Counted from the stretch's first letter, positions 1-6,449 are shown. The stretch is 21,581 bases of DNA from Cenarchaeum sp. SB0662_bin_33 (GCA_009840065.1 VXON01000060.1:1-21581), one strand, 5' to 3'. Notes: generated from the letters alone by a model not told the origin. Numbers and translations are program-made.

Positions 1-32
1 CATCTAAAAGAAATTTATAAAATAAGATTTAA

Positions 33-176
33 ATGCAAACAGTAGGCTTGAGAGTTAAAAATAAAAATAGACGAAAAAGATACAATAAAAAAGGCCATAC
101 CATGGACTATCTAAAGCAAAAATTGCCTAAGTATGCCAAGCATATGAACAAGAAAAGCAGTACTTGGTCAGGCTAG
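33..176 (+). CDS. possible small basic protein (47 aa)
   Basis: An open frame of 47 codons begins at ATG 33 and ends at TAG 174-176. The product is very rich in Lys and Arg (for example NKNRRKRYNKK near residues 10-20) and has few acidic residues, so it could bind nucleic acid. A TATA-like TCTAAAAG at 3-10 lies about 26 bases before the ATG, the spacing seen at leaderless genes elsewhere in the window. The region is very AT-rich, where Lys-rich ORFs arise by chance, and I recognise no family. It may equally be spurious. Confidence 0.3.
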   Translation: MQTVGLRVKNKNRRKRYNKKGHTMDYLKQKLPKYAKHMNKKSSTWSG

Positions 177-309
177 CATCACATCCCTGCACAAAACACA
201 ATCTTTTTCTTAGAATATAGACCCGGCCATGACTCAATATTTTTTTACAAAGTATTTGGTTTAATTGTAGCTGATCATACTGTACAAAAATCTTTGTTCA
301 TACAATATG

Positions 310-317
310 TTTTTATC
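310..317 (+). promoter_or_regulatory. TATA-like box of the PLD-like gene
   Basis: TTTTTATC is centred about 27 bases before ATG 341, with no Shine-Dalgarno site between, consistent with a leaderless transcript. A second AT-rich run at 321-332 is too close to the ATG to set that start. Confidence 0.5.
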
Positions 318-340
318 ATATTTTATTATATAATTATAGT

Positions 341-979
341 ATGCTACGAGATTTAGAATTAAAAATAGGATACGATAGCGAGTCCGATAACATAGTGGAA
401 GATTTTTTTATTCCGTGTATACAAAACTGCACAATGTTTGCCAAATCCACAAATTTTTTTTCACTAGAGACACTGACATCAATCATAGACGCTCTAGGAG
501 GGACACCTGCTGACTTTACAATGAATGTGGTGACGGGTCGCACATTTCATGTCAAGGATTTTGAAACGGTATCTAATGTATTTTTACATTCCGGCAATAC
601 TCGAAATAAGTCAACAGAAAAGCAGCGCCATGTGGAGGAGTTGCTACGGAGCCAGAGGATACTGATTCGCATAGCCGCGTCGCACGAAGGTGAGGACGCA
701 GACAACACGCTAGAAGAGATTGGGTTCTTCAAGGATAGTAATGGGGATGTTGTATTGTATGACGGCATAATATCAAAATCATTTTTAAAAAGAGGAAAAA
801 AATTTGAGTCCATAGACGTATTTACCTCCTGGGAGGATGAAGCCCGGCTGCAAAGAAAGAGGAAGTATTTTCAGGATTTATGGAAGGATAATGCAAGACG
901 GTTTGATGTTTATGACTTTATGGACGCGTCAAAGAGTGGATTGATAAAGTACTCGTTTGGTTGGGCCATCGACGATTAG
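341..979 (+). CDS. orphan degenerate PLD-like domain protein (212 aa)
   Basis: The protein resembles the phospholipase-D-like domain that usually sits in front of SNF2/DEAD-type helicases in defence and restriction-like proteins. Matching parts are DFFIPCIQNC...STNFFS near residues 21-40, VVTG at 63-66, IGFFKDSNGDVVLYDG near 127-142, FESIDVFTSWED near 155-166 and FQDLW near 177. In active members an H-x-K precedes the FxDxxGN strand and a GSxN follows it; here those places read LEE-I and GIISKS, so the nuclease or ligase-type active site is missing. The reading frame ends right after the PLD-like region, with no helicase behind it. It may be a remnant of a larger protein, a non-catalytic nucleic-acid binder, or a regulator. 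The family call is from sequence pattern memory. Its last 4 bases overlap the convergent endonuclease gene. Confidence 0.6.
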   Translation: MLRDLELKIGYDSESDNIVEDFFIPCIQNCTMFAKSTNFFSLETLTSIIDALGGTPADFTMNVVTGRTFHVKDFETVSNVFLHSGNTRNKSTEKQRHVEELLRSQRILIRIAASHEGEDADNTLEEIGFFKDSNGDVVLYDGIISKSFLKRGKKFESIDVFTSWEDEARLQRKRKYFQDLWKDNARRFDVYDFMDASKSGLIKYSFGWAIDD

Positions 980-1590
980 GGCTTGTTGTTCTCAAATGTA
1001 ATTCGGTTTGTCTTGTAGTATATGATCTCGCCCCGGCTCTCAATTACGGCAACTACAGGCTCCTTACCCATCCTTGTTATATCATCTATGGTGTCACAAA
1101 ACTCCCTTGCCCCCTTGCGCTTTCCCTGGTTGAGGCCAAATACCAGGAATCGTGCGCCTTTGACTCCAAAGTCGCCTCGATCATACACGCGAAAGTCCAT
1201 GCCAAACCCAAACCCATCCTTTGCCACATAGCCCCTGGTTCGCAGGTCCCTGTATATTAAATACTTGGAGAGTATGTCGGGATCCTCTTCCTGGCAGGCC
1301 TCTAGCAGATCATCAAAACCCAAAGGTGTTTTGTTCAGGGTAACCGACATTCTGTTTATGGCCATCAGATAGAGAGCCTCAAAGGGTTTTAGATTATATC
1401 CATCTTCCTCATCATCCCCGTATCCATCAAGGCCCAGCTTGTGGGCGGATGGGCCATCCTTCACCCCAATGCAATCTCCATTTAGCACGCCCTGGATTAC
1501 TATATCATTCAACTTCCCATGTATGACTACATGTGCATTATAATAGAGTTTATGCGCAGTCACACTTGGCCATATTGAAAGGTTTCCCAT
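976..1590 (-). CDS. endA: tRNA-splicing endonuclease (EndA family)
   Basis: Archaeal tRNA-intron endonucleases cut bulge-helix-bulge junctions in pre-tRNA. The C-terminal part is typical: YLIYRDLRTRGY, then FGMDFRVYDRG with the expected catalytic Tyr (about residue 136 from the chosen start), and RMGKEPVVAVIE...GEIIYYK with the expected catalytic Lys (about 176). The N-terminal part (IVIQGVLNGDCIGVKD... and FEALYLM) fits the family's N-terminal domain. The usual catalytic His, expected where this protein has VKGARFLVFG, is not visible. The frame stays open upstream to ATG 1764, but those extra 58 residues do not look like the family, so I place the start at ATG 1590; GTG 1560 is also possible. 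With about 204 residues it is of the size of single-unit archaeal subunits. It converges with the PLD-like gene, sharing 4 bases. Confidence 0.85.
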   Translation of the reverse strand: MGNLSIWPSVTAHKLYYNAHVVIHGKLNDIVIQGVLNGDCIGVKDGPSAHKLGLDGYGDDEEDGYNLKPFEALYLMAINRMSVTLNKTPLGFDDLLEACQEEDPDILSKYLIYRDLRTRGYVAKDGFGFGMDFRVYDRGDFGVKGARFLVFGLNQGKRKGAREFCDTIDDITRMGKEPVVAVIESRGEIIYYKTNRITFENNKP

Positions 1591-1859
1591 TGGCCGGCAC
1601 CACCTGTTCCGGCTCATCCACATGCGCCCTGCCTGCAGGATTCTGGTATCCCGGTTTGTGTGTAGACACAGATGTGATTGCGCATAAATGCTAATGTATA
1701 ACCTAAATTCTAAATGTGAGGCCTCCCCAATCTTTGTTGTTTTGTATGGGGTTATGACATTCATTTTGGGGGGCTGTCAATATACTGATTCTGTGTGTTT
1801 GGGTTTTTTGTGGTACATAGATGCGTTTGTAGACAGGGCCTGTAATAAAATTCGAGTAG

Positions 1860-1867
1860 TATATTTA
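1860..1867 (+). promoter_or_regulatory. TATA box of the 34-aa ORF
   Basis: TATATTTA centred near 1863 is 26 bases before GTG 1889, the exact spacing for a leaderless archaeal transcript beginning at that codon. Confidence 0.5.
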
Positions 1868-1888
1868 CCACCATGACAGCCTTGTAGT

Positions 1889-1993
1889 GTGGAGATTGAT
1901 CCTCAGTGGGAGCGCATATTCTGGATTGTTACGTTTGTGGCAGGCTCGGTGATTTTGTGGCGCATTTACACGAAAAAGTATCCCAAAGATTGA
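1889..1993 (+). CDS. putative leaderless membrane microprotein (34 aa)
   Basis: GTG 1889 opens a 34-codon frame ending at TGA 1991-1993. The product has an acidic/polar start (VEIDPQWER), one hydrophobic segment IFWIVTFVAGSVILW (residues about 11-24) and a basic tail (RIYTKKYPKD), the layout of a single-pass membrane protein with a cytoplasmic C-terminus by the positive-inside rule. A TATA box lies 26 bases before the GTG. It ends 36 bases before the L10e start, which has its own TATA box. The same frame is closed by TGA at 1874-1876, so it cannot extend upstream. No family recognised. Confidence 0.5.
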   Translation: MEIDPQWERIFWIVTFVAGSVILWRIYTKKYPKD

Positions 1994-1999
1994 GAATGA

Positions 2000-2007
2000 T
2001 TAAAATA
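2000..2007 (+). promoter_or_regulatory. TATA box of rpl10e
   Basis: TTAAAATA centred about 27 bases before ATG 2030; no Shine-Dalgarno site, so the mRNA is probably leaderless. Confidence 0.6.
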
Positions 2008-2029
2008 CACTCATACAAATACAAAAGTC

Positions 2030-2530
2030 ATGCATGGTGCCAATTATAGAAAGTGGTCCGGACAGCCCTTTACGCGCAAGGAGTACATCAAGGGCAAGCC
2101 ACAACCCAAGATAGCCAAGTTCCATGGCGGAAAGCGGGGGGACTATGAATACTCTGTACAACTACTCATAAACGAGAAGGTCCAAATTCGACACATGGCA
2201 ATTGAGGCATGCCGCCTTACCGCCAACAAAGCCCTAGAGAAGACCACTGGTGAGTCTGCCTACTTTTCTAGGTTGCGCATATACCCGCACAACCTGCTGC
2301 GGGAGAACAAGATGATTGCCACTGCCGGTGCCGACAGGCTTCAGGAAGGCATGCGGCGCGCATGGGGTAAGGCGGTCAGTCTAGCCGCCCGGGTCAAGCA
2401 GGGCCAGATAATCATGGAGATGTATGTTAATGAGCAGCACATTGAACCTGCCAAAAAGGCTCTCAAGAATGCCTGTGTAAAACTTCCAGGTACTCCCACC
2501 ATTCGTGTCGTGCCGCTAAAACCGCAGTAA
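2030..2530 (+). CDS. rpl10e: 50S ribosomal protein L10e (L16/uL16 family)
   Basis: This is the archaeal/eukaryotic uL16 protein of the large ribosomal subunit, which sits near the A-site and central protuberance and is among the last proteins to join. It shows the family's features along its full length: NYRKWSGQPFTRKEYIKGKPQPKIAKFHGG at the N-terminus, IRHMAIEACRLTANKALEK, FSRLRIYPHNLLRENKM, the TAGADRLQEGMRRAWGK segment that belongs to the flexible tRNA-facing loop, and the GQIIMEMYVNE strand. At 166 residues it is of usual length. The start ATG 2030 is fixed by the TATA box 27 bases ahead. It is transcribed alone; the following gene converges on it after 10 bases. Confidence 0.97.
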   Translation: MHGANYRKWSGQPFTRKEYIKGKPQPKIAKFHGGKRGDYEYSVQLLINEKVQIRHMAIEACRLTANKALEKTTGESAYFSRLRIYPHNLLRENKMIATAGADRLQEGMRRAWGKAVSLAARVKQGQIIMEMYVNEQHIEPAKKALKNACVKLPGTPTIRVVPLKPQ

Positions 2531-2540
2531 TGCATCATGT

Positions 2541-2789
2541 TTAAGTTATGTGCCAGACGGATTTGATCAGTTTGGAAAACTCGGTCATCTCGGCTTCGGT
2601 AGGATTACGTTTCTGCAATCTTCGGCTCTGATATACAAACGAGTTGTATAGTCTGCCCGTTGTCATTCCACGTACGAACTCATCGGTCGGATCGTATCCC
2701 AGACTCTCGGCCAGCTGTCGCATCTGTGGTACTTGATTGACTATCTCTTGGACTTTTTGAGACATCTTTTCGTATAATATGTGGTTCAT
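2541..2789 (-). CDS. small hypothetical protein (82 aa)
   Basis: I do not recognise this family. The 82-residue product is mostly helical in character, soluble, with a heptad-like start (MSQKVQEIVNQVPQMRQLAESLG) and a charged C-terminal half (SRRLQKRNPTEAEMTEFSKLIK). A phrase DPTDEFVRGMTTGRLYNSF in the centre looks structured rather than random. A TATA-like TTTTTAGT at 2812-2819 (minus strand) is 26 bases before ATG 2789, supporting that start; ATG 2765 is an alternative. It is divergent from tRNA-Gly, whose promoter lies in the same 60-base gap. It may be a small adaptor or DNA-associated protein; this is only a guess from composition. Confidence 0.65.
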   Translation of the reverse strand: MNHILYEKMSQKVQEIVNQVPQMRQLAESLGYDPTDEFVRGMTTGRLYNSFVYQSRRLQKRNPTEAEMTEFSKLIKSVWHIT

Positions 2790-2811
2790 ACCAGCTCTTA
2801 CGAGGCACAGA

Positions 2812-2819
2812 CTAAAAAC
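2812..2819 (-). promoter_or_regulatory. TATA-like box of the 82-aa gene
   Basis: On the minus strand TTTTTAGT is centred 26 bases before ATG 2789. Confidence 0.45.
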
Positions 2820-2820
2820 A

Positions 2821-2828
2821 ATTATACA
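2821..2828 (+). promoter_or_regulatory. TATA box of tRNA-Gly
   Basis: ATTATACA is centred about 26 bases before position 2850, so transcription should begin at or next to the tRNA 5' end (2851). Confidence 0.5.
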
Positions 2829-2832
2829 TCAT

Positions 2833-2850
2833 CTCTCTCATGAAAGAGAG
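2833..2850. repeat. inverted repeat abutting the tRNA-Gly 5' end
   Basis: CTCTCT (2833-2838) and AGAGAG (2845-2850) form a perfect 6-bp inverted repeat with a 6-base spacer, ending exactly one base before the mature tRNA starts. It lies between the TATA box and the expected transcription start. Confidence 0.5.
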
Positions 2851-2924
2851 GCAGTCGTAGTATAGTTTGGTTATTATGCGAGCTTGCCAAGTTCGCGGCC
2901 CGGGTTCAAATCCCGGCGACTGCA
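2851..2924 (+). tRNA. tRNA-Gly (GCC)
   Basis: The acceptor stem GCAGTCG (2851-2857) pairs with CGACTGC (2917-2923); the discriminator is A 2924 and CCA is not encoded. The T arm is CCGGG-TTCAAAT-CCCGG (2900-2916). The anticodon stem CGAGC/GTTCG (2879-2883 with 2891-2895) encloses loop TTGCCAA with anticodon GCC at 2886-2888, which reads GGC and GGT glycine codons. The D stem is weak (GTAT with TTAT). No intron. Confidence 0.93.
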
Positions 2925-2965
2925 TTAGATCCTGATTATGTGGGGGATTCTTTGGTCCATACAAC

Positions 2966-4291
2966 CTACTCATTTTCAGCCTCCACTGCCCTGTTTGATA
3001 TTACCTTCTCTCCAGCCTTCATCACAAATGGTGTCATGAATGTTGTAATTATGGATATTACGCCAATCAGTGGGAACAGAAATGCACTTGCGGCCCCTAG
3101 GTCCACACCTGCCTTTACTATGACTATGGAGAACTCGCCCCTAGGCGCGGCAAGTGCCGTAGACACCCGGAGGGAGAATAGGCGTTTCTGCTTGAACAAT
3201 AGGTTCCCAACAATGCTTCCTCCAAACTTCATAAAGGTGGCTACGCCAATCAGGGCTACGGCAAGCCACATGTAATCACCCAGCTGCGAGAGGTCCATAA
3301 GGGCTCCGGTCGATATAAAGAATATTCCCACAAACATATCCTTGATTGGCCTAGTGAGTATCTTGGATACGTTGGCAGACTTTGACTCGGCCACCAGCAC
3401 ACCGGCCAGAAAGGCGCCAATGGCAACAGATAGACCCACCAGATTGGCCAGCAGGGCATAGCCAAAGCAGAGGCCTAGCAGAGACAGCAGTAGTATCTCA
3501 CGATGCTCGGTGGATGCCACCCGGTCTATGAGTGGCGGGATTATGCGCATGCCTATCGTAAAGGTACCGCCAATCAGTCCCGCGCCCACCATAACCACCA
3601 CAATCAACCCTTCAACGGATATTGTTCCGGCCAGGGCCACGGACTGTAGTGTGGATATCAGTATCACGGCGATTACATCTTCTACTATCAGTATACCCAA
3701 AATCATCAGTGATGACCTGTTCTCTATGCGTCCCATATCCTCAAGTATCTTGACAATCACAGCGGTACTCGATATCGACAGCGCCGCAGCAATAAACAAC
3801 GAGTCCATAAAACTCATACCCATGGCGCTAGCCGCATAAAATACCACACCCAGTGCAGAGAACAGTCCTATGGAACCTGCTCCTATAGCCACACCCCCTA
3901 TGCTGCGAATCTTTCTGTATGGAAACTCAATTCCTATAACAAACAGTAACAGTATGATACCTATCTCCGCAAAGAGATGTAGTGCGGTTATATCACCCAG
4001 AATGCTAGCACCGCCGGGCAGACTCCATTTCAGATTAAACTCTTGAAATATCCAGGTCCACAACGGCGATATGGGACCCAAAAGCATTCCAGCAAACAGA
4101 TACCCGATAATTATTGGTTGATTTATCTTGAAGAATGCTAGGGTTACTACGGCACCAACAATCATGATAAAAGCCATATCCGTAATAAAGTCCCAGTGAG
4201 GCATCTCGGGGGACAGCTCAGCCATTATGCGGTTGACGGTCTGGTATGCGGCATCGCCAAAATTAGAATCCTGAAGAAAATAGCCCTGCAT
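2966..4291 (-). CDS. CPA2-family cation/proton antiporter (Kef/NapA-like)
   Basis: A 441-residue membrane protein that should exchange Na+ or K+ for H+ across the cytoplasmic membrane. After a 35-residue polar start, about 12 hydrophobic segments follow. Family marks are QPIIIGYLFAGMLLGP (residues about 58-73), LHLFAEIGIILLLFVIGIEF near 105-123, LSISSTAVIVKILED near 171-185, and LIVEDVIAVI with the acidic pair E204-D205 in the ion-binding helix. The ED pair is usual for the Kef side of CPA2, whereas electrogenic members carry DD. RGEFS occurs near residue 385. There is no C-terminal RCK/TrkA-N domain, so NAD- or glutathione-gated Kef control is unlikely. It is a single-gene unit with a TATA-like TTTTTATGGT at 4311-4320, 25 bases before ATG 4291. 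Ion preference cannot be read from sequence. Confidence 0.92.
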   Translation of the reverse strand: MQGYFLQDSNFGDAAYQTVNRIMAELSPEMPHWDFITDMAFIMIVGAVVTLAFFKINQPIIIGYLFAGMLLGPISPLWTWIFQEFNLKWSLPGGASILGDITALHLFAEIGIILLLFVIGIEFPYRKIRSIGGVAIGAGSIGLFSALGVVFYAASAMGMSFMDSLFIAAALSISSTAVIVKILEDMGRIENRSSLMILGILIVEDVIAVILISTLQSVALAGTISVEGLIVVVMVGAGLIGGTFTIGMRIIPPLIDRVASTEHREILLLSLLGLCFGYALLANLVGLSVAIGAFLAGVLVAESKSANVSKILTRPIKDMFVGIFFISTGALMDLSQLGDYMWLAVALIGVATFMKFGGSIVGNLLFKQKRLFSLRVSTALAAPRGEFSIVIVKAGVDLGAASAFLFPLIGVISIITTFMTPFVMKAGEKVISNRAVEAENE

Positions 4292-4310
4292 ACAGTATGG
4301 TATGTTTTAG

Positions 4311-4320
4311 ACCATAAAAA
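4311..4320 (-). promoter_or_regulatory. TATA box of the antiporter gene
   Basis: On the minus strand TTTTTATGGT is centred about 25 bases before ATG 4291. Confidence 0.5.
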
Positions 4321-4466
4321 CAGTTTAGATGTCGGTGTGGTTTTTGTGATTGCGCCTACAAATTATGTGGTAAACAGGATGTATTATATAGAATCATCTA
4401 GTATTATTCCCATAATTTTGTATTCAAATAGCGATAACGTGTGGTCGCATGTCACAGGATAGAATG

Positions 4467-4478
4467 TATCATGAGATA
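4467..4478. promoter_or_regulatory. candidate operator upstream of the XRE/ImmA gene
   Basis: TATCATGAGATA has inverted arms TATC/GATA around a TCATGA palindrome. It lies about 30-40 bases before the XRE gene start, next to the AT-rich promoter, and shares GTATCATGA with a palindrome just after the second gene of the module (6205-6214). An autoregulatory site for the XRE protein is inferred. Confidence 0.4.
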
Positions 4479-4508
4479 ATAGTAATCTAAAAAACTATTA
4501 GACAGTAT

Positions 4509-5702
4509 ATGACACACAAGATGGTAATGAAGACAGAAGCGTTAGTCACCCCACAGCTTTTGTCGTGGGCGCGTAAACGACGAGGAATGACAACATCCGA
4601 GATTGCCGCCAAGATGAATGTACCGTCAGATGTTGTCGTCGCCTGGGAGGCGGGAGACAAGAGGCCCACATTCGCACAGGCCCAGGTATTTGCCAAAAAA
4701 CTCCACATCCCGTTCGGGTACCTATATCTTCACGAATCACCTATCGAAAGGATGCCACTTGTGGACTTTCGGACAACGAGGGGTGGTATTTCTGAGCCCA
4801 GTCCGGATCTTTTAGACTTACTAACAGATGTTCTGGGCAAGCAACAGTGGTTAAGGGACTACAGAAGGTTTGAGGGCTACGTCCATCCACCATTTGCTGG
4901 TCGCTTTGGCATCACGGACTCAGAAGATGTGATAGCAGAGGATATGCGCGATATACTTGATGCTGAAGATGCCAGGAAGTATGCCCACAGCATGGATGAC
5001 TTTTTGGAGTATCTTGTGCAAAATACCGAAGAGTCTGGAATTGCAGTGATGCGTAGCGGGGTGGTTCGTGGCAACAACCATCGCCCCCTGGACAGAGCCG
5101 AGTTTCGCGGGTTCTCAATACATGACAATATTGTGCCTTTAGTATTCATCAACACCTGTGATTTTAAGTGGGCCCAGATCTTTACACTAGTTCATGAAAT
5201 TGCACATATCTGGATTGGCAAAGGCGGGGTATCAAATCCGGATTACGAATTACAGTACAGCCTACAGGAGAAGCCGGTAGAGCTGCTCTGTAATCGCGTT
5301 GCCGTCGAGATGTTGGTTCCGCGAGGCGATCTCCTATCATACTGGAAAACTAAAGATGTACTAGAGGAGAATCTGGACGGTCTGAGGAAACGATACAAAG
5401 TCAGTGATATGATAATACTACGCCAGGCACTCAACAATAACCTGATAGACATATCAGAGTACAGGATGCGTTATGCACAACTAGTCAAGCTGACCAGGTC
5501 TGTGGAATCTGATACTGATGATGTCAATAACTCTGGTGGAGACTTTGATAGCGCCCTAATCACCCGAAATGGAAAGATGTTTACAGAGGCAGTAATCAAC
5601 AGCACGGTACACGAAGACGTACTGTGGAGTGAAGCGGCCGATATGTTAGATGTCAAGGTCAAAGAGATTTCCGGAATAATGACGTATCTTTATGGGAGTT
5701 AA
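4509..5702 (+). CDS. XRE-family HTH and ImmA/IrrE metallopeptidase-like protein
   Basis: Residues about 13-70 form a helix-turn-helix DNA-binding domain of XRE type (LLSWARKRRGMTTSEIAAKMNV...VVAWEAGDKRPTFAQAQVFAKKL). Residues about 165-265 are an ImmA/IrrE (COG2856) domain with the zinc site H219-E220-x-x-H223 (HEIAH), followed by the usual acidic helix VELLCNRVAVEMLVP (E248 the likely third ligand). The remaining C-terminal part, to residue 397, has no motif I know. Such proteins act as repressors that are inactivated by proteolysis, or as antitoxin-like partners. A DUF4411 PIN-like gene follows after 5 bases, so the two form one operon. ATG 4509 is used; ATG 4521 and 4527 in frame are possible because the promoter box is not sharp. 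Confidence 0.9.
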   Translation: MTHKMVMKTEALVTPQLLSWARKRRGMTTSEIAAKMNVPSDVVVAWEAGDKRPTFAQAQVFAKKLHIPFGYLYLHESPIERMPLVDFRTTRGGISEPSPDLLDLLTDVLGKQQWLRDYRRFEGYVHPPFAGRFGITDSEDVIAEDMRDILDAEDARKYAHSMDDFLEYLVQNTEESGIAVMRSGVVRGNNHRPLDRAEFRGFSIHDNIVPLVFINTCDFKWAQIFTLVHEIAHIWIGKGGVSNPDYELQYSLQEKPVELLCNRVAVEMLVPRGDLLSYWKTKDVLEENLDGLRKRYKVSDMIILRQALNNNLIDISEYRMRYAQLVKLTRSVESDTDDVNNSGGDFDSALITRNGKMFTEAVINSTVHEDVLWSEAADMLDVKVKEISGIMTYLYGS

Positions 5703-5707
5703 TTGGT

Positions 5708-6202
5708 TTGGTCGATTACTGGTTGGATAGCAACGTCTTCATTGAGGGTGAAAAGTGGGGGGGGCCCTATTGGCTCTATCCGGTACCGCGATTCTGGATA
5801 AGTTTGAATCATATGTCCGATGTTGGCCTGCTGGCATGCCCCAGCATGATATATGCTGAGCTGCAAGATTCCCGAGATGGTCAACCCAGCTGGGCTAGGG
5901 AACGTAAAAAAGCAGGTATGTTCATGGACCCGGATGTCACAGTACAGCAGGAGTTCCAAAATATATGCGCATACATGATAGAATGTTATGCCGACAACCA
6001 GTATAGACGAAGATTTTTGGACAGAGCAGAGCCGTGGGTAATCGCTCATGCGCTTGGTCAAGGAGGAATGGTTGTTACGCACAAACCAAGAGAACCAAAG
6101 ACAGTCAGCAGGGTGAAGATACAGGATGTATGCGCACATTTTGGCGTACGCTGTATTGATGTTGAGCAAATGTTCCAGTATCATGGACTCTCTTACACAT
6201 AA
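5708..6202 (+). CDS. DUF4411 PIN-like domain protein (putative toxin)
   Basis: A 164-residue protein matching DUF4411, a PIN-like family regularly paired with XRE/ImmA proteins. It opens with YWLDSNVFIE, giving the first acidic residue of a PIN-type metal site, then ACPSMIYAELQD with the second acidic position, and AEPWVIAHALGQGGMVVTHK with the third; members I recall have Asp where this one has Glu in AEPW. The tail RVKIQDVCAHFGVRCIDVEQMF is typical. PIN-fold toxins cleave RNA; that activity is inferred from the fold. The start is TTG 5708, supported by GGGAG at 5694-5698 and the 5-base gap after the upstream stop, so translation is probably coupled to the XRE gene. Confidence 0.85.
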   Translation: MVDYWLDSNVFIEGEKWGGPYWLYPVPRFWISLNHMSDVGLLACPSMIYAELQDSRDGQPSWARERKKAGMFMDPDVTVQQEFQNICAYMIECYADNQYRRRFLDRAEPWVIAHALGQGGMVVTHKPREPKTVSRVKIQDVCAHFGVRCIDVEQMFQYHGLSYT

Positions 6203-6204
6203 CG

Positions 6205-6226
6205 TATCATGATAAAAACTCATGAT
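6205..6226. repeat. palindromes after the DUF4411 gene
   Basis: TATCATGATA (6205-6214) is a perfect 10-base palindrome, and ATCATGA (6206-6212) also pairs with TCATGAT (6220-6226) across a 7-base spacer. It begins three bases after the DUF4411 stop and shares GTATCATGA with the site before the XRE gene, so it may be a second operator, a terminator hairpin, or a boundary repeat. Confidence 0.45.
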
Positions 6227-6293
6227 GTGTCAATTGCCTCATGGGTATTTTTAGAGTCATATGAAGGGAACATCATCGGTTCCACCCGCAGGA

Positions 6294-6306
6294 ACGAATG
6301 ATTCGT
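6294..6306. repeat. 13-bp palindrome ACGAATGATTCGT
   Basis: ACGAAT-G-ATTCGT is a perfect inverted repeat with a one-base centre, 170 bases before sufB. A weaker GGAAC/GTTCC repeat (6267-6283) is just upstream. Function unknown. Confidence 0.4.
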
Positions 6307-6378
6307 GGTTGTGACATCATTGTGTCTCCTAGGGTCCCATATGCTACCTGATGCTTCATGGTAGAGGTATTGGCCGCT

Positions 6379-6423
6379 ACATACGATAGGGCACATACTG
6401 CCAGACCCCACAACGTATGTGGG
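6379..6423. promoter_or_regulatory. candidate operator cluster upstream of the suf operon
   Basis: ACATAC occurs at 6379-6384 and 6393-6398 and inverted (GTATGT) at 6415-6420; the longer CACATAC (6392-6398) pairs with GTATGTG (6415-6421). Overlapping them, CCCACA (6407-6412) and TGTGGG (6418-6423) make a 6-bp hairpin. The cluster stops 27 bases before the sufB TATA box, where an archaeal activator or repressor could bind. The role is inferred. Confidence 0.4.
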
Positions 6424-6449
6424 TTTAGCTATGCCTATTTTTGCTAGTA

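Noticed and set aside
1688..1876. 62-residue plus-strand ORF overlapping the endonuclease 5' region
   Set aside because: Atypical composition, no promoter spacing, and it overlaps the upstream region of the endonuclease gene on the other strand.
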